Shown here piece after piece: positions 23,581 to 32,141 of a stretch of 37,281 nt of DNA. The notes under the pieces are model-generated. The model was not told the origin of the DNA, made no database searches, and saw only the letters and a list, made by a program, of their open reading frames with translations. The stretch is taken from the NCBI GenBank assembly GCA_009773515.1, contig WSXX01000036.1:1-37281 (forward strand), written 5' to 3'. How positions within the stretch are numbered: position 1 is the stretch's first letter; each line of letters starts with the position of its first letter. The stretch comes from Bacteroidota bacterium. GTDB lineage: Bacteria; Bacteroidota; Bacteroidia; Bacteroidales; Lentimicrobiaceae. A program made the translations under genes and the position numbers.

Positions 23581-24408
23581 TTAAAGTTTGACGATTTTCT
23601 TCACAATCATTTGATTTTCAAAAGAAACTCTGACGAAGAAAATTCCGGAAGGTAGGCTGCTTCCAGCAACTACAACCTGGTTCGGGCCGGCACTTTTGTG
23701 CCCTCTTGCAGGCACAGAAACAAGTCTTCCTGTATGGTCAAGTATTTCAATGGTTAAAAAAGTATCGGCAGGCAGTTCAAAGCCAATTGATGTGCTTTCA
23801 TGAAAGGGATTTGGCAGTAAGGATACATCGATCTGATCCTGTTTGATTTTTTCGACAGAAATACCGGTGTATCCTCCGTTTGAGGTGTGAAGCAGCATAC
23901 CTCCGTTACCCACCAGAAAACCGTTTTCTTCATCAAAAAAGTAAACCACATTCTGGCTCTGATGTGTGCCAAGGTATACCTGGGTCCAGGTTGTACCGCC
24001 ATCGGTAGTCCGGAGCATATAGCCTTCGCTTCCGCTGATCCAGCCGGTATTTGCATCAGTGAAATGGATATGGGTGTATTCTTTGAAATATCCCACCTGA
24101 GAAACTGTCCAGCTTTCACCACCGTCGGTCATGTGCAGTATGGCCGCGTTCTGATCGCTGAAGGCATGCCAGGTGGTTACCCATCCTTCATAATCATTCA
24201 TAAAACTGATATCTGAAATATGGGCGAACCCTGTATCTGCGCCGTTGTTAATAAAGACGATATCGTAAGGATAATCCGGAAGGCTCGCTGAAATGTCGGT
24301 CCATCCATATTGCTGCGCCAGTGCATAATTCAACGTGCAAAGTGCACAGAGAAGGCTTGCGGCTTGAAGCCTGAAGTTTGTGGCATATTTCGGGACACTC
24401 GGTTTCAT
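23581..24408 (-). CDS. Short T9SS-exported YCF48 protein with a reduced propeller
   Basis: I take ATG 24408 (275 residues, MKPSVPKYATNFRLQAASLL), since the upstream ATG at 24477 adds 23 residues of Cys/Pro-rich sequence read from the spacer. The opening QQYGWTDISASLPDYPYD is closely similar to the gene at 19254, but only about three blades are present (LHMTDGGESWTV, LRTTDGGTTWTQ, LHTSNGG). The last blade passes abruptly into the linker YTGISVEKIKQDQ and a sorting domain (LLPNPFHESTSI to KIVKL). Three blades cannot close a normal six- to eight-bladed ring, so it may oligomerise or be the product of an internal deletion. Confidence 0.8.
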   Translation of the reverse strand: MKPSVPKYATNFRLQAASLLCALCTLNYALAQQYGWTDISASLPDYPYDIVFINNGADTGFAHISDISFMNDYEGWVTTWHAFSDQNAAILHMTDGGESWTVSQVGYFKEYTHIHFTDANTGWISGSEGYMLRTTDGGTTWTQVYLGTHQSQNVVYFFDEENGFLVGNGGMLLHTSNGGYTGISVEKIKQDQIDVSLLPNPFHESTSIGFELPADTFLTIEILDHTGRLVSVPARGHKSAGPNQVVVAGSSLPSGIFFVRVSFENQMIVKKIVKL

Positions 24409-24417
24409 AGCTGAAGT

Positions 24418-24595
24418 TTTTTCACCACCAGGACACTTAGAGCACTGAGGTTCGTTAAGATTATTTGCCCTAAACAATTTATCATGCTTTTTCTATGAGC
24501 CCAATGTGTCCTATGTGTCTATGTGGATATTCATATGCCCAGCCTGTTTTTTCCACCACCATAGCACTAAGGTGCACTAAGTTTCATACTATCAG
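24418..24595. repeat. Palindromic spacer (P5) with an extra half-copy
   Basis: CACCACCAGGACACTTAGAG (24423-24442) with CACTGAGG, and the reverse complement of 24507-24530 (CCACATAGACACATAGGACAC), share phased GACAC/TAG words as two arms of an imperfect palindrome. A further half-copy (CCACCACCATAGCACTAAGG, 24557-24576) follows. Spacer of 214 bp without a gene. Confidence 0.5.
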
Positions 24596-24622
24596 AAGCA
24601 TCCGTTTTTATTGTAAAAATCA

Positions 24623-25315
24623 CTAATCCTTTACGCACCGTATTGAAAATCCATGCTCTTTAATGCTTCGTCCGGAGTAAACACCTGATCCATTGTCGGT
24701 CATCAGAATATAAGAAGCGCCCGTTGAATCAATCTCTGTATTGGTCCACCAGGTGCCGAAGTCTTCCAGACCATCAAAAAGTCCGTTGGCGAGGCAGCAA
24801 CCGCCGGGGAGGGCAGAAAAACCGAATTCGTCCGTAATGTCGTCGTTTACAACACCCCAATGCGCTGTGCCGCTCTCTTTCAGCTTATTGCCGGCTATAA
24901 TCGCCCCACCCACAAAATCAGCCAATTGCATCCACTCGGCTTCGGTTGGTAAATGCCAGCCTGCGGGACAAGCGCTTCTGGCCGCTGCCCAGTTGTACAA
25001 AGCGCCATATGTTTCGAAATAGGTTGAAGCTTCCGCTTCAGGTACGCTGTTGCCATCATAAGCCAGAACGTAAAACAGCGGAATGGTTTGTGAACCGGAG
25101 TCGGGCTCAACCACTTCAGGCAGATAACGCAGGTTTTCGACCATCCACACCTGATCGCCTATTTTCAGGGTTTTATAGGTTTCACCATCCCTTGGATCGG
25201 TATAATATTCGTAGGTTTTGTTGTTCTCACCATCTTCATCTTTAGTGCAACTACTGGTAAAAGCTAAAAAAACTACCATTATTATTGGTAAAATCATAAA
25301 GTTGAGTTTTTTCAT
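24623..25315 (-). CDS. FISUMP-domain surface lipoprotein
   Basis: A 230-residue protein with a lipoprotein signal peptide (FLAFTSSC, Cys at 23) followed by TKDEDGE, a Lys-acidic stretch like the Bacteroidota lipoprotein export signal, so surface display is likely. The rest is a single FISUMP domain (Fibrobacter succinogenes major paralogous domain, C-type-lectin-like): QVWMVENLRYLP, YGALYNWAAARSACPAGWHL, PTEAEWMQL, GFSALPGG, WWTNTE and the closing GFSIRCVKD. Ligand unknown. It lies 43 bp from the propeller gene upstream, so co-transcription is plausible. Paralog of the gene at 26609. Confidence 0.88.
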   Translation of the reverse strand: MKKLNFMILPIIMVVFLAFTSSCTKDEDGENNKTYEYYTDPRDGETYKTLKIGDQVWMVENLRYLPEVVEPDSGSQTIPLFYVLAYDGNSVPEAEASTYFETYGALYNWAAARSACPAGWHLPTEAEWMQLADFVGGAIIAGNKLKESGTAHWGVVNDDITDEFGFSALPGGCCLANGLFDGLEDFGTWWTNTEIDSTGASYILMTDNGSGVYSGRSIKEHGFSIRCVKD

Positions 25316-25358
25316 TTTTGTAAGTTTAATTGGGTTTATTGGTTTGTTTATCTGACAT

Positions 25359-26561
25359 TCATTGCTTTATCAATTTTTCCACCTGGACTGACTGCCCGTT
25401 ACCGATGCGGAGGAAATAGATTCCGGGTGGAAGATCACCGACATTGATTTCTATCCCCTCCGGTGGAAATTCACCCCGAAATACATCCATCACCTTTTTA
25501 CCACAGATATCCCATACCCTGATTTCGCACATTGCCCCATGACACCTGACCCCTGACACATTTAACCTGTCATTTGCCGGATTGGGGAACAGGCGGAATC
25601 CAGTCATTTCCGGGTTCCGGGTAGCTGTAACCACGCCAGGATCGGCATACCATAAACCGTTGGAAACAACACCAAAAACGACATGCGCACTGTTTACTCC
25701 AACCGAATTAATCAGATAGCCACCCTGAGGCATCCCGGAGGTGATCATGGTAAAACTGCTGCTGTCGGTATGCTGCACATAACCACCGGCAATGGTGGCA
25801 ACGTAAAGATGGTTACCCTGGGTAACAAGATCGTTGATATACATTCCGGGAACCAGACCCGAAGATGCAGGTGACCAGTTCAGGCCATTGTCGGTGCTGT
25901 GGTACATCAGGGTACCTGAAGCCGCGAAAAGTTCATCCCCAAGTTTTGCGAGCAGATTCACTTCGTACATGCCACTTCCATAGGGCAACCAGGTAAGTCC
26001 GTTGTCGGTGGATCGATAGAGGTAGTTTCCGGTGTTTGCAAGCCCTGCAAGAATATCCGTTCCGTTCTTCAGAAAACACCTGACCGTTTGGCTTGAAGCA
26101 CCCACGCTGACTGGTGACCAGCTCTGGCCGAAGTTTTCGGACCGGAAAACACCGTTGGCTGTTGATACCAGAAGGATAGTACCATCCGAAAAAAGAGCAC
26201 CCGCATTGAGGCTTGTCAGTCCATTATTGGCTGCCATCCAGTTGTAGCCCAGCATGGTGGATCGGTATATGCCGTTTGCCGTAGATGCATACAATACGAT
26301 GCTGGTCCCTTCGATCGAAGAAATAATCCTGCGGATATCTGTGGTGCCTATCCCAGAGGATGAAGAAGTCCAGTCGGTGAAATTCTGTGTGCTTTGGATA
26401 CCGTTGTTGGAAGTTGCCACATACCATACATTGCCATAAGAGAGAATGTCGGTGATCTGATTTGTGACCGGCAGGGCAGACTGAGTCCACTGTGCATTGC
26501 AATTTCCGGCAGCAAGAAACGCAGCCAAAGTTAAAGCGAAAAGAGAACCATGCTTTTTCAT
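25359..26561 (-). CDS. T9SS-exported sialidase-fold-like beta-propeller protein
   Basis: 400 residues. Signal peptide ~1-23. About seven blades with the BNR/Asp-box-like pattern (GIYRSTMLGYNWMA, GVFRSENFGQSWSP, YLYRSTDNGLTWLP, LMYHSTDNGLNWSP) and blade openings of the type ILYASTANG or LFAASGT. The Asp boxes are the only sialidase-like feature; no arginine triad is evident, so I do not call an enzyme. The sorting domain is T9SS type A (RLFPNPANDRLNV, IRVWDICGKKVMDV, LPPGIYFLRI, ending EKLIKQ). It sits between the two FISUMP lipoprotein genes with gaps of 43 and 47 bp. Confidence 0.85.
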   Translation of the reverse strand: MKKHGSLFALTLAAFLAAGNCNAQWTQSALPVTNQITDILSYGNVWYVATSNNGIQSTQNFTDWTSSSSGIGTTDIRRIISSIEGTSIVLYASTANGIYRSTMLGYNWMAANNGLTSLNAGALFSDGTILLVSTANGVFRSENFGQSWSPVSVGASSQTVRCFLKNGTDILAGLANTGNYLYRSTDNGLTWLPYGSGMYEVNLLAKLGDELFAASGTLMYHSTDNGLNWSPASSGLVPGMYINDLVTQGNHLYVATIAGGYVQHTDSSSFTMITSGMPQGGYLINSVGVNSAHVVFGVVSNGLWYADPGVVTATRNPEMTGFRLFPNPANDRLNVSGVRCHGAMCEIRVWDICGKKVMDVFRGEFPPEGIEINVGDLPPGIYFLRIGNGQSVQVEKLIKQ

Positions 26562-26608
26562 CGTTGAAATATTGATTTATTATCCGATTCGATTTGCATT
26601 AAATAGTT

Positions 26609-27316
26609 TTAATCCTTTATACACCGCACCGAAAACCCACTGTTCTTGTCCAGCCAGAAGCTACTGAATATCAATTCAGAATTGTAGGCTAACCCTCTCG
26701 GCCAGGCATCAGTTGTACTGTTTTCTGTTGATGTCCACCAGAACCCCGATTGTCCGATGCTGTTAAATACTCCATCCAGTGATCTTCCTCCCCCGGGCAA
26801 TCCTTTAAACCCAACCTCATCTGTTGCCCCGGCATTTGGACTATTCCAGTGTGTGGTGCCGGCTTCCTTTAATTTACCTCCCGATACCAGTTCTCCTCCA
26901 AGAAAGGTATTCAGGATATTCCATTCTTCCATGGATGCGATATGCCAACCTTCCGGTGCGATGTTTCTGGGGTCGTTCACCGCATACCAGTTGTATAAAG
27001 CGCCATAGGTATTGCCGTTGGCTGAATTATTATCGTAGTAACAGCATGCCCCGGTGGTCAGACCGGCCCATTGAGCGCCATCAGCAACCTGCGGAATCGG
27101 GTCGCCATTGCGGTATTGGGTAGTTTTCAGGTTTTCAACCATCCAGGTCTGGGTACCGATGGTAACCGTGTGGTAAACATTGCCGTCAATATCCTTGATA
27201 GTGCCGGGGGCCGGGTTGTTGTCATCCTTATCATCCTTTGTGCACGCTGATGCAAGAATTATTAACAGGCCAAGGATGACCGTTGAAAAGATCGGGAGAC
27301 AGTTTTTTGTTTTCAT
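26609..27316 (-). CDS. FISUMP-domain surface lipoprotein
   Basis: 235 residues. Lipobox LASAC (Cys at 25) followed by TKDDKDDNN, an acidic export-signal-like stretch. FISUMP domain: YHTVTIGTQTWMVENLKTTQ, YGALYNWYAVND, APEGWHIASMEEW, GFKGLPGGGRSLDG, GFWWTSTE, ending GFSVRCIKD. It is the paralog of the gene at 24623 but clearly diverged; the repeats of the fold lie in the same order. Spacing to its neighbours is 47 and 71 bp. I see no reverse transcriptase or template repeat that would make it a diversified C-type-lectin protein. Confidence 0.88.
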   Translation of the reverse strand: MKTKNCLPIFSTVILGLLIILASACTKDDKDDNNPAPGTIKDIDGNVYHTVTIGTQTWMVENLKTTQYRNGDPIPQVADGAQWAGLTTGACCYYDNNSANGNTYGALYNWYAVNDPRNIAPEGWHIASMEEWNILNTFLGGELVSGGKLKEAGTTHWNSPNAGATDEVGFKGLPGGGRSLDGVFNSIGQSGFWWTSTENSTTDAWPRGLAYNSELIFSSFWLDKNSGFSVRCIKD

Positions 27317-27387
27317 AGTTCATGAATTTTTAATTTTATCATTGACATTACAGCTGATTGGTTTGGTTTTATCATGACCGATCAGCC

Positions 27388-29502
27388 TCATCTGACGAGA
27401 TGCATTTTTATTGTTTTTGAATAGCTTCTTTCATTGTCAACAAAGTGAAAGCGGCAGAAGTAGAGTCCCTGAGGAAGATTATTGCTATTAAAAATTAGTT
27501 CATGCTTTCCAATAATCTGGCAACCATTGCTGAGTTCAGCTATTTGATTTCCAAGGCTATTGAATATCTTGCAGGATACAATACCTGCTGACTTGAGTTC
27601 GTAACAGATGGTTGAATTTTCTGAAAAAGGGTTCGGATAGTTTTGGAAAAGCACAAAATAGTCAGATGCATTTGCCGGTTTGTCATTAACAGAAGCAACA
27701 CCACCGGTTGAGGTTTTCAACAGCGTGCCGTATTCCCCCATTACCCATCCCGTTTCGGTGCTGACAAAAAAGAGGGCCTTTAAATTCTGGGAGGTAGTAA
27801 TGCTCAACCTTGTCCAGTACAAACCACCATCCCCTGAGTAATAGAGTGAACCAAATGAGCCGGCCATCCAGCCATTCAGTGAATCAATAAAAAATACAGA
27901 ATTCAATACATTGCCGATTCCTGTAACCGGCTCTGTCCATGTCACCCCTCCATCTGCAGTTCTCAGGTATGCACCCATGTTTCCGGTAATCCAGCCGTTG
28001 TTTACATTGCAGAAGTGAACAGAATTTAACTGAGCTCCATCCGCTAGAGTTTGCTGGCTCCAGGTTGTTCCTCCGTTAAAAGTATTCAGAACGGTACCGC
28101 CACTTCCGACGGCCCATCCGTGCATGTTATCCGCAAAAAAGATGGAGAATAGTGATGTTGAAATTCCGGATGCCTGCACTGACCAGTTTGTTCCGGCATC
28201 TGAAGTGTGGATGATGGTTCCGTTTTCGCCACAAGCCCATCCATTTGTTTCATCAGCAAAATACAGATCTGTAAGATTTGAAGTAGTCCCTGAAATCTGG
28301 GGGTTCCAGATTGAACCCCCGTTATTCGTTTTCAGCATTAAACCATTGCCACCACATACCCAACCCAGGTTTGAATTTTTAAATACAACTGAATTTAATA
28401 TCTGTTTGGGTCCGGAGTTGGTCTGTGTAGTTTGCTGAGTCCAGTTCAGCCCGCCATCGGTTGTGTGGAATGCAAAAATTCCTGCTACAGTCCATCCATT
28501 CATTTCATTGAGAAAGCTTGCAGCGTTGAAAGAAAAATCATTGAATGATTCCTTGAGGGAACTCCAGTGGGAGCCACCATCTGATGTGACACCAATGGCT
28601 CCGTTTATACCGGCAATCCATCCGTTCTCAGGATCAGAAAACGCTATATCATAGACCGTTTCATAGCTTTGATTGCTTTGAAGTATCCAATCGCTGCCAC
28701 CGTTTGTGGTTTTATAGATGTGTCCGATCACGCCGGCAAGCCATCCGGTATTCTGATCTAAAAAAGTTATGCAATTGTATGTATCTGATGATACATTTCG
28801 GCTTTCCCATGTATTTCCACCATTTTGTGTTTGTAAAAGGCTTCCGTTGTAGCCGCATGCCCACCCATGGGTGGAACTGGTAAATGTAACATCGTTCAAA
28901 AGACTATTTACCGGACATGTCTGCTGAGCCCAGGTCAATCCGCCATCCGCTGTATGAATGATATAACCTCCGGATCCGGCAGCCCAACCCTGCTGTGCAT
29001 CAATGAAACAGACAGTATATAGAGTGCTGCTGCTGCTGGTATAGACTTCCGTCCAGTTTTCACCGCCATTTGTTGTACAGAGAATCAGGCTGTTGTTTCC
29101 TTTTCCGGCAATCCATCCCTTGTTAGAATCAACAAAACAGATAGAGTTAAAAGAATTTACTGTTGTATGTAAAACCGGCAACCACGTTTCTCCCATGTCC
29201 TGGCTTTTCATAACCAGGTTATTTGACAAGATCCATAGCGTACCGGCATCCGAAAAACAAATTTCCAGCCAATTACGGGTATCGGCATCAACGGTTCTGA
29301 TTTTCCAGGAATTGCCCCCATCCGTTGTTTTCATTACTGTACCGGCCTGTCCGACAGCAATTGCCGAATTTTGTCCGATGACTATAATATCATTCAGGGT
29401 ATTCCCCTGGGGTAATGGATTTTGCCATTGCCAGGGATTCTGTGCTTTCAGACTAATGCTTAAGCAAACGATGGGAATGAGTGAGATGATTAATCGTTTC
29501 AT
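27388..29502 (-). CDS. T9SS-exported protein with fourteen YCF48 blades (probably two propellers)
   Basis: I use ATG 29502 (704 residues, MKRLIISLIPIVCLSISLKA); an ATG 9 bp earlier is possible. Counting the signature GW-(A/C/V)G--G-(L/I)--T-(D/N)GG--W by eye gives fourteen repeats, for example QGWAAGSGGYIIHTADGG, HGWACGYNGSLLQTQNGG and NGWACGENGTIIHTSDAG; the first two and the eighth are the most degenerate. Fourteen equals two seven-bladed rings. Residues ~625-704 are a T9SS type-A domain (YPNPFSENSTICYEL, FNSLGNQIAELS, LPQGLYFCRF) with a slightly unusual end (SKTIKMHLVR). Like YCF48/HCF136-fold proteins it probably binds a partner; the partner is unknown. Confidence 0.87.
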   Translation of the reverse strand: MKRLIISLIPIVCLSISLKAQNPWQWQNPLPQGNTLNDIIVIGQNSAIAVGQAGTVMKTTDGGNSWKIRTVDADTRNWLEICFSDAGTLWILSNNLVMKSQDMGETWLPVLHTTVNSFNSICFVDSNKGWIAGKGNNSLILCTTNGGENWTEVYTSSSSTLYTVCFIDAQQGWAAGSGGYIIHTADGGLTWAQQTCPVNSLLNDVTFTSSTHGWACGYNGSLLQTQNGGNTWESRNVSSDTYNCITFLDQNTGWLAGVIGHIYKTTNGGSDWILQSNQSYETVYDIAFSDPENGWIAGINGAIGVTSDGGSHWSSLKESFNDFSFNAASFLNEMNGWTVAGIFAFHTTDGGLNWTQQTTQTNSGPKQILNSVVFKNSNLGWVCGGNGLMLKTNNGGSIWNPQISGTTSNLTDLYFADETNGWACGENGTIIHTSDAGTNWSVQASGISTSLFSIFFADNMHGWAVGSGGTVLNTFNGGTTWSQQTLADGAQLNSVHFCNVNNGWITGNMGAYLRTADGGVTWTEPVTGIGNVLNSVFFIDSLNGWMAGSFGSLYYSGDGGLYWTRLSITTSQNLKALFFVSTETGWVMGEYGTLLKTSTGGVASVNDKPANASDYFVLFQNYPNPFSENSTICYELKSAGIVSCKIFNSLGNQIAELSNGCQIIGKHELIFNSNNLPQGLYFCRFHFVDNERSYSKTIKMHLVR

Positions 29503-29572
29503 AATTGCCATTTATGATTTAATTATTATCAATTGGTTGTTTATCAAACAATGCCGGGAAACAAGGTCTGGT

Positions 29573-32062
29573 TTAAAGCCTGACCAGTTTTCTGACAGCA
29601 ATACCGTTATCAAAGGTTGCCCTTACAAAATAGATCCCTGCCGGAAGCCCGGAGGCATCGAAACTTAACTCATGTTTACCTGAATTCTGATCACAATCTA
29701 CCAGGGTATTGATCTCTTTCCCTGAAAAGTCAATAATCTTGATCTCAACGTGCGATTTTGAAACCAGTTGCCAACTGAGGGTAGTTGTTTCAGAAAATGG
29801 ATTCGGGTAACACTGAAGTATTAATGAATGATTCCCTTGCTTAGCAACTTCATTATCAGCTATTCCTACTGTAGAATTTTCGTCATAACCGATCAGGTAA
29901 ACGATACCCAGGCTTCCGATTTCAGTGCAGCTGATATTGAGTTGAGCGTTAAAAACACCACCGACAGGAGAAAACTGCACTGAAACTTCATAGGCTTCAC
30001 CGGGTGTGATGGTTTGAATTCCTCCGCCCGATAAAATGTCAAATGATGCTGCTCCCGCGCCGGTTATGGTTGATTCTTCAAACTGCCAGCCTGCAGTGCC
30101 TGTATTCATGCAACTCACCTGATGTATATCGTCATTCAGGTAAAAAAGCTGGGAATTCGTATGGTTGGTAAATCTGCCCCTGTTGATGATGTCTCCCTGT
30201 ACATAGAGTGCCAATGGCTCTAGCTCAGTAGGTTCATTTCTGATCAAACCATTGTTTTCCAGATTACCATAATTGTAAAGGCTATAGATGTGATAACCTC
30301 CACCGTATATCTGTGACTGAAGCGTATCGGTAACCAGCAGATCGCCATAGAATTTATTCCCGTTATCAATCACCACCACTCCCCTGATTTCAACATTGTC
30401 GTAGGCGGTCAAATTGTGAAGGGTGGCATTTTTAATGATGGCCGACCTTACGGTTCCATTGTGGAGGTAGCCTGAAATATCAATTTCATGGTGGCCCATC
30501 TGCAGGTTTGACCGCAGAAGGTTATAATTACCGGCTATTTTAAGATTGCTGGTGGCGACGACCATACTGACCGAATCGGTATCAGAGAAATTTGTATGAA
30601 ACACTTTCCCTGTCTCCTGTCGGATATTCTGAGGCTGAGTACCAGTGAATCTGGTATAACTGTTTTTCCAGGAACCCTGATTGTCAATATTTCCGGTAAT
30701 GTCCAGAGAAAGTACATCTCCATCGTTTATGTTCCGGATCAGTCCGTAATTTGTAATGTCTCCCTGCACCTGAAGGGTATAGGAAGTACTTCCACCGCCA
30801 TACTCAACAGATTGAAGTGTATCATTCACAAGCACACTGCCCAGGAAAATATTATTGTTCTCTATGGTAACCACCCCATTGATGGTTAAATTGCCGGCAC
30901 TTGTTATGCTGCTCAGGTAGCCATTGTTCAGATTGGCATTATCAATCGTTCCATCCAGCAGCCATCCCCAAATCGTCAGTGTATTTCCTGCCATATTTAA
31001 GTTGGCTCCGTTCAGATCGAAATTATTCATTATCGTAAAGTCAGTTTGTGCAACAATTTCACTAGCCGGGTTAAGGTCATAAAAGTAAGTGTCGAAAAAT
31101 CTTCCGGATTCCTGCGAAATATATTGCGTTTCGTTCCCAACCAACTTCACATACCTGCATGACCACCAGCCATTATTCGATATGTTTCCGGTAATAAGAA
31201 TTTCAAGGTCATCATCATTCAGCGGTGCACGCGTATCCATATTGTCTTTCACCACGCCGTTATTTGTCAGATTTCCATTAATCAGGAGCTTGTAGATACC
31301 ATATCCACCTCCGTAAACATTTGCCATCAGCGTATCGGTGACAATTATATTTCCTTCAAATTTCAGTGTATCAGCTATATCATACCCGATTGAAAATGTG
31401 CCCAGTATTTCGAAATCACCGGAGAGGGTCCCGCTGTTGATGAGGCAATTGCGCATTTCAAGGGCATGGTTGCCTAAATTGAAAGTCTGGCCGTTTAACA
31501 TCAGCTGGCTCCGGTAGAAACCTCCTTCAAGGGAATAGTCACAGGTAAAAACCAGGTCGGTAACTGCGGTGATAACCGAACTGCCTGCCAGGATAATTTT
31601 GCTTCCCAGTGTTTTACCGTCGGCCAGACTCAGGTTATGATTTTCGGATACCATTAATTCTGTTTCAACAGGCCGCCAGATATTGTTATTTGTGAGGTCG
31701 CCATAAACAAAGATCTTCAGGGCATCTTCAGGGCCGTTTTCAACCAGCCCGTCATTGATCACATTGCCATGAACATAAACCGGAAAAACTCCGTAGCCAC
31801 CTCCATATCCTCCATTCCGAAGTGAGCCCGACGAATTGAGCGTAAGATCTTTACAATAGACCGGAAGAATGGTATAACCGCTGGTGTATGCCTGCATAAC
31901 CGGACCATTGATTATAACATCATCGCTTTCGCCTGGAACTACCAGACCGACCCAGGTGCTGGGATCGTGCCAGTAACCGCCGATTACTGTTGACTGAATC
32001 TGAGAATGTACGCTTACCGAAGCAGCACACAAAAAAATAGTGAAGAGTAACAATTTTTTCAT
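29573..32062 (-). CDS. Large T9SS-exported repeat protein with G8-like N-terminus
   Basis: 829 residues. Signal peptide ~1-20. An N-terminal segment GGYWHDPSTWVGLVVPG-SDDVIING is G8-like. It is followed by four ~165-residue repeats marked by GGGY at 87-91, 250-254, 421-425 (as GGGS) and 586-590, each leading to GN(L/I)-N-GL(I/V)-(N/D) and a second GD/GN(I/L)-N-G-W strand pair. A parallel beta-helix or solenoid is likely. Residues ~660-735 look like a choice-of-anchor/ASPM-Hydin-type Ig domain (VSVQFSPVGGVFNAQLNI). The C-terminus is T9SS type A (LQCYPNPFSETTTL, IIDFSGKEINTLV, LPAGIYFVRATFDNG, ending KLVRL). First T9SS gene of the minus-strand run. Confidence 0.85.
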   Translation of the reverse strand: MKKLLLFTIFLCAASVSVHSQIQSTVIGGYWHDPSTWVGLVVPGESDDVIINGPVMQAYTSGYTILPVYCKDLTLNSSGSLRNGGYGGGYGVFPVYVHGNVINDGLVENGPEDALKIFVYGDLTNNNIWRPVETELMVSENHNLSLADGKTLGSKIILAGSSVITAVTDLVFTCDYSLEGGFYRSQLMLNGQTFNLGNHALEMRNCLINSGTLSGDFEILGTFSIGYDIADTLKFEGNIIVTDTLMANVYGGGYGIYKLLINGNLTNNGVVKDNMDTRAPLNDDDLEILITGNISNNGWWSCRYVKLVGNETQYISQESGRFFDTYFYDLNPASEIVAQTDFTIMNNFDLNGANLNMAGNTLTIWGWLLDGTIDNANLNNGYLSSITSAGNLTINGVVTIENNNIFLGSVLVNDTLQSVEYGGGSTSYTLQVQGDITNYGLIRNINDGDVLSLDITGNIDNQGSWKNSYTRFTGTQPQNIRQETGKVFHTNFSDTDSVSMVVATSNLKIAGNYNLLRSNLQMGHHEIDISGYLHNGTVRSAIIKNATLHNLTAYDNVEIRGVVVIDNGNKFYGDLLVTDTLQSQIYGGGYHIYSLYNYGNLENNGLIRNEPTELEPLALYVQGDIINRGRFTNHTNSQLFYLNDDIHQVSCMNTGTAGWQFEESTITGAGAASFDILSGGGIQTITPGEAYEVSVQFSPVGGVFNAQLNISCTEIGSLGIVYLIGYDENSTVGIADNEVAKQGNHSLILQCYPNPFSETTTLSWQLVSKSHVEIKIIDFSGKEINTLVDCDQNSGKHELSFDASGLPAGIYFVRATFDNGIAVRKLVRL

Positions 32063-32141
32063 AGCCTTGATTTTTGATTGTTTAATTAAATATATTTTGC
32101 ATTTTTTACGCTTTTCTCCATTGAAGCAAATCCAACTTTAG

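Noticed and set aside
24409-24477. N-terminal extension of the short propeller protein to ATG 24477
   Set aside because: The added Cys/Pro-rich residues derive from the spacer repeat, and ATG 24408 leads straight into the export signal.
25359-26561. Active sialidase
   Set aside because: Asp-box-like repeats are present, but no arginine triad or catalytic Tyr/Glu context could be identified.
20622-27316. Diversity-generating retroelement acting on the DUF1566/FISUMP lectin-like domains
   Set aside because: These folds are known DGR targets, but I find no reverse transcriptase, no template repeat near them, and no concentration of adenine-derived variation at their C-termini.
28124-28438. Plus-strand open frame antisense to the fourteen-blade protein
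   Set aside because: It arises from the low stop frequency opposite the repeated GW/TDGG codons; no independent support.
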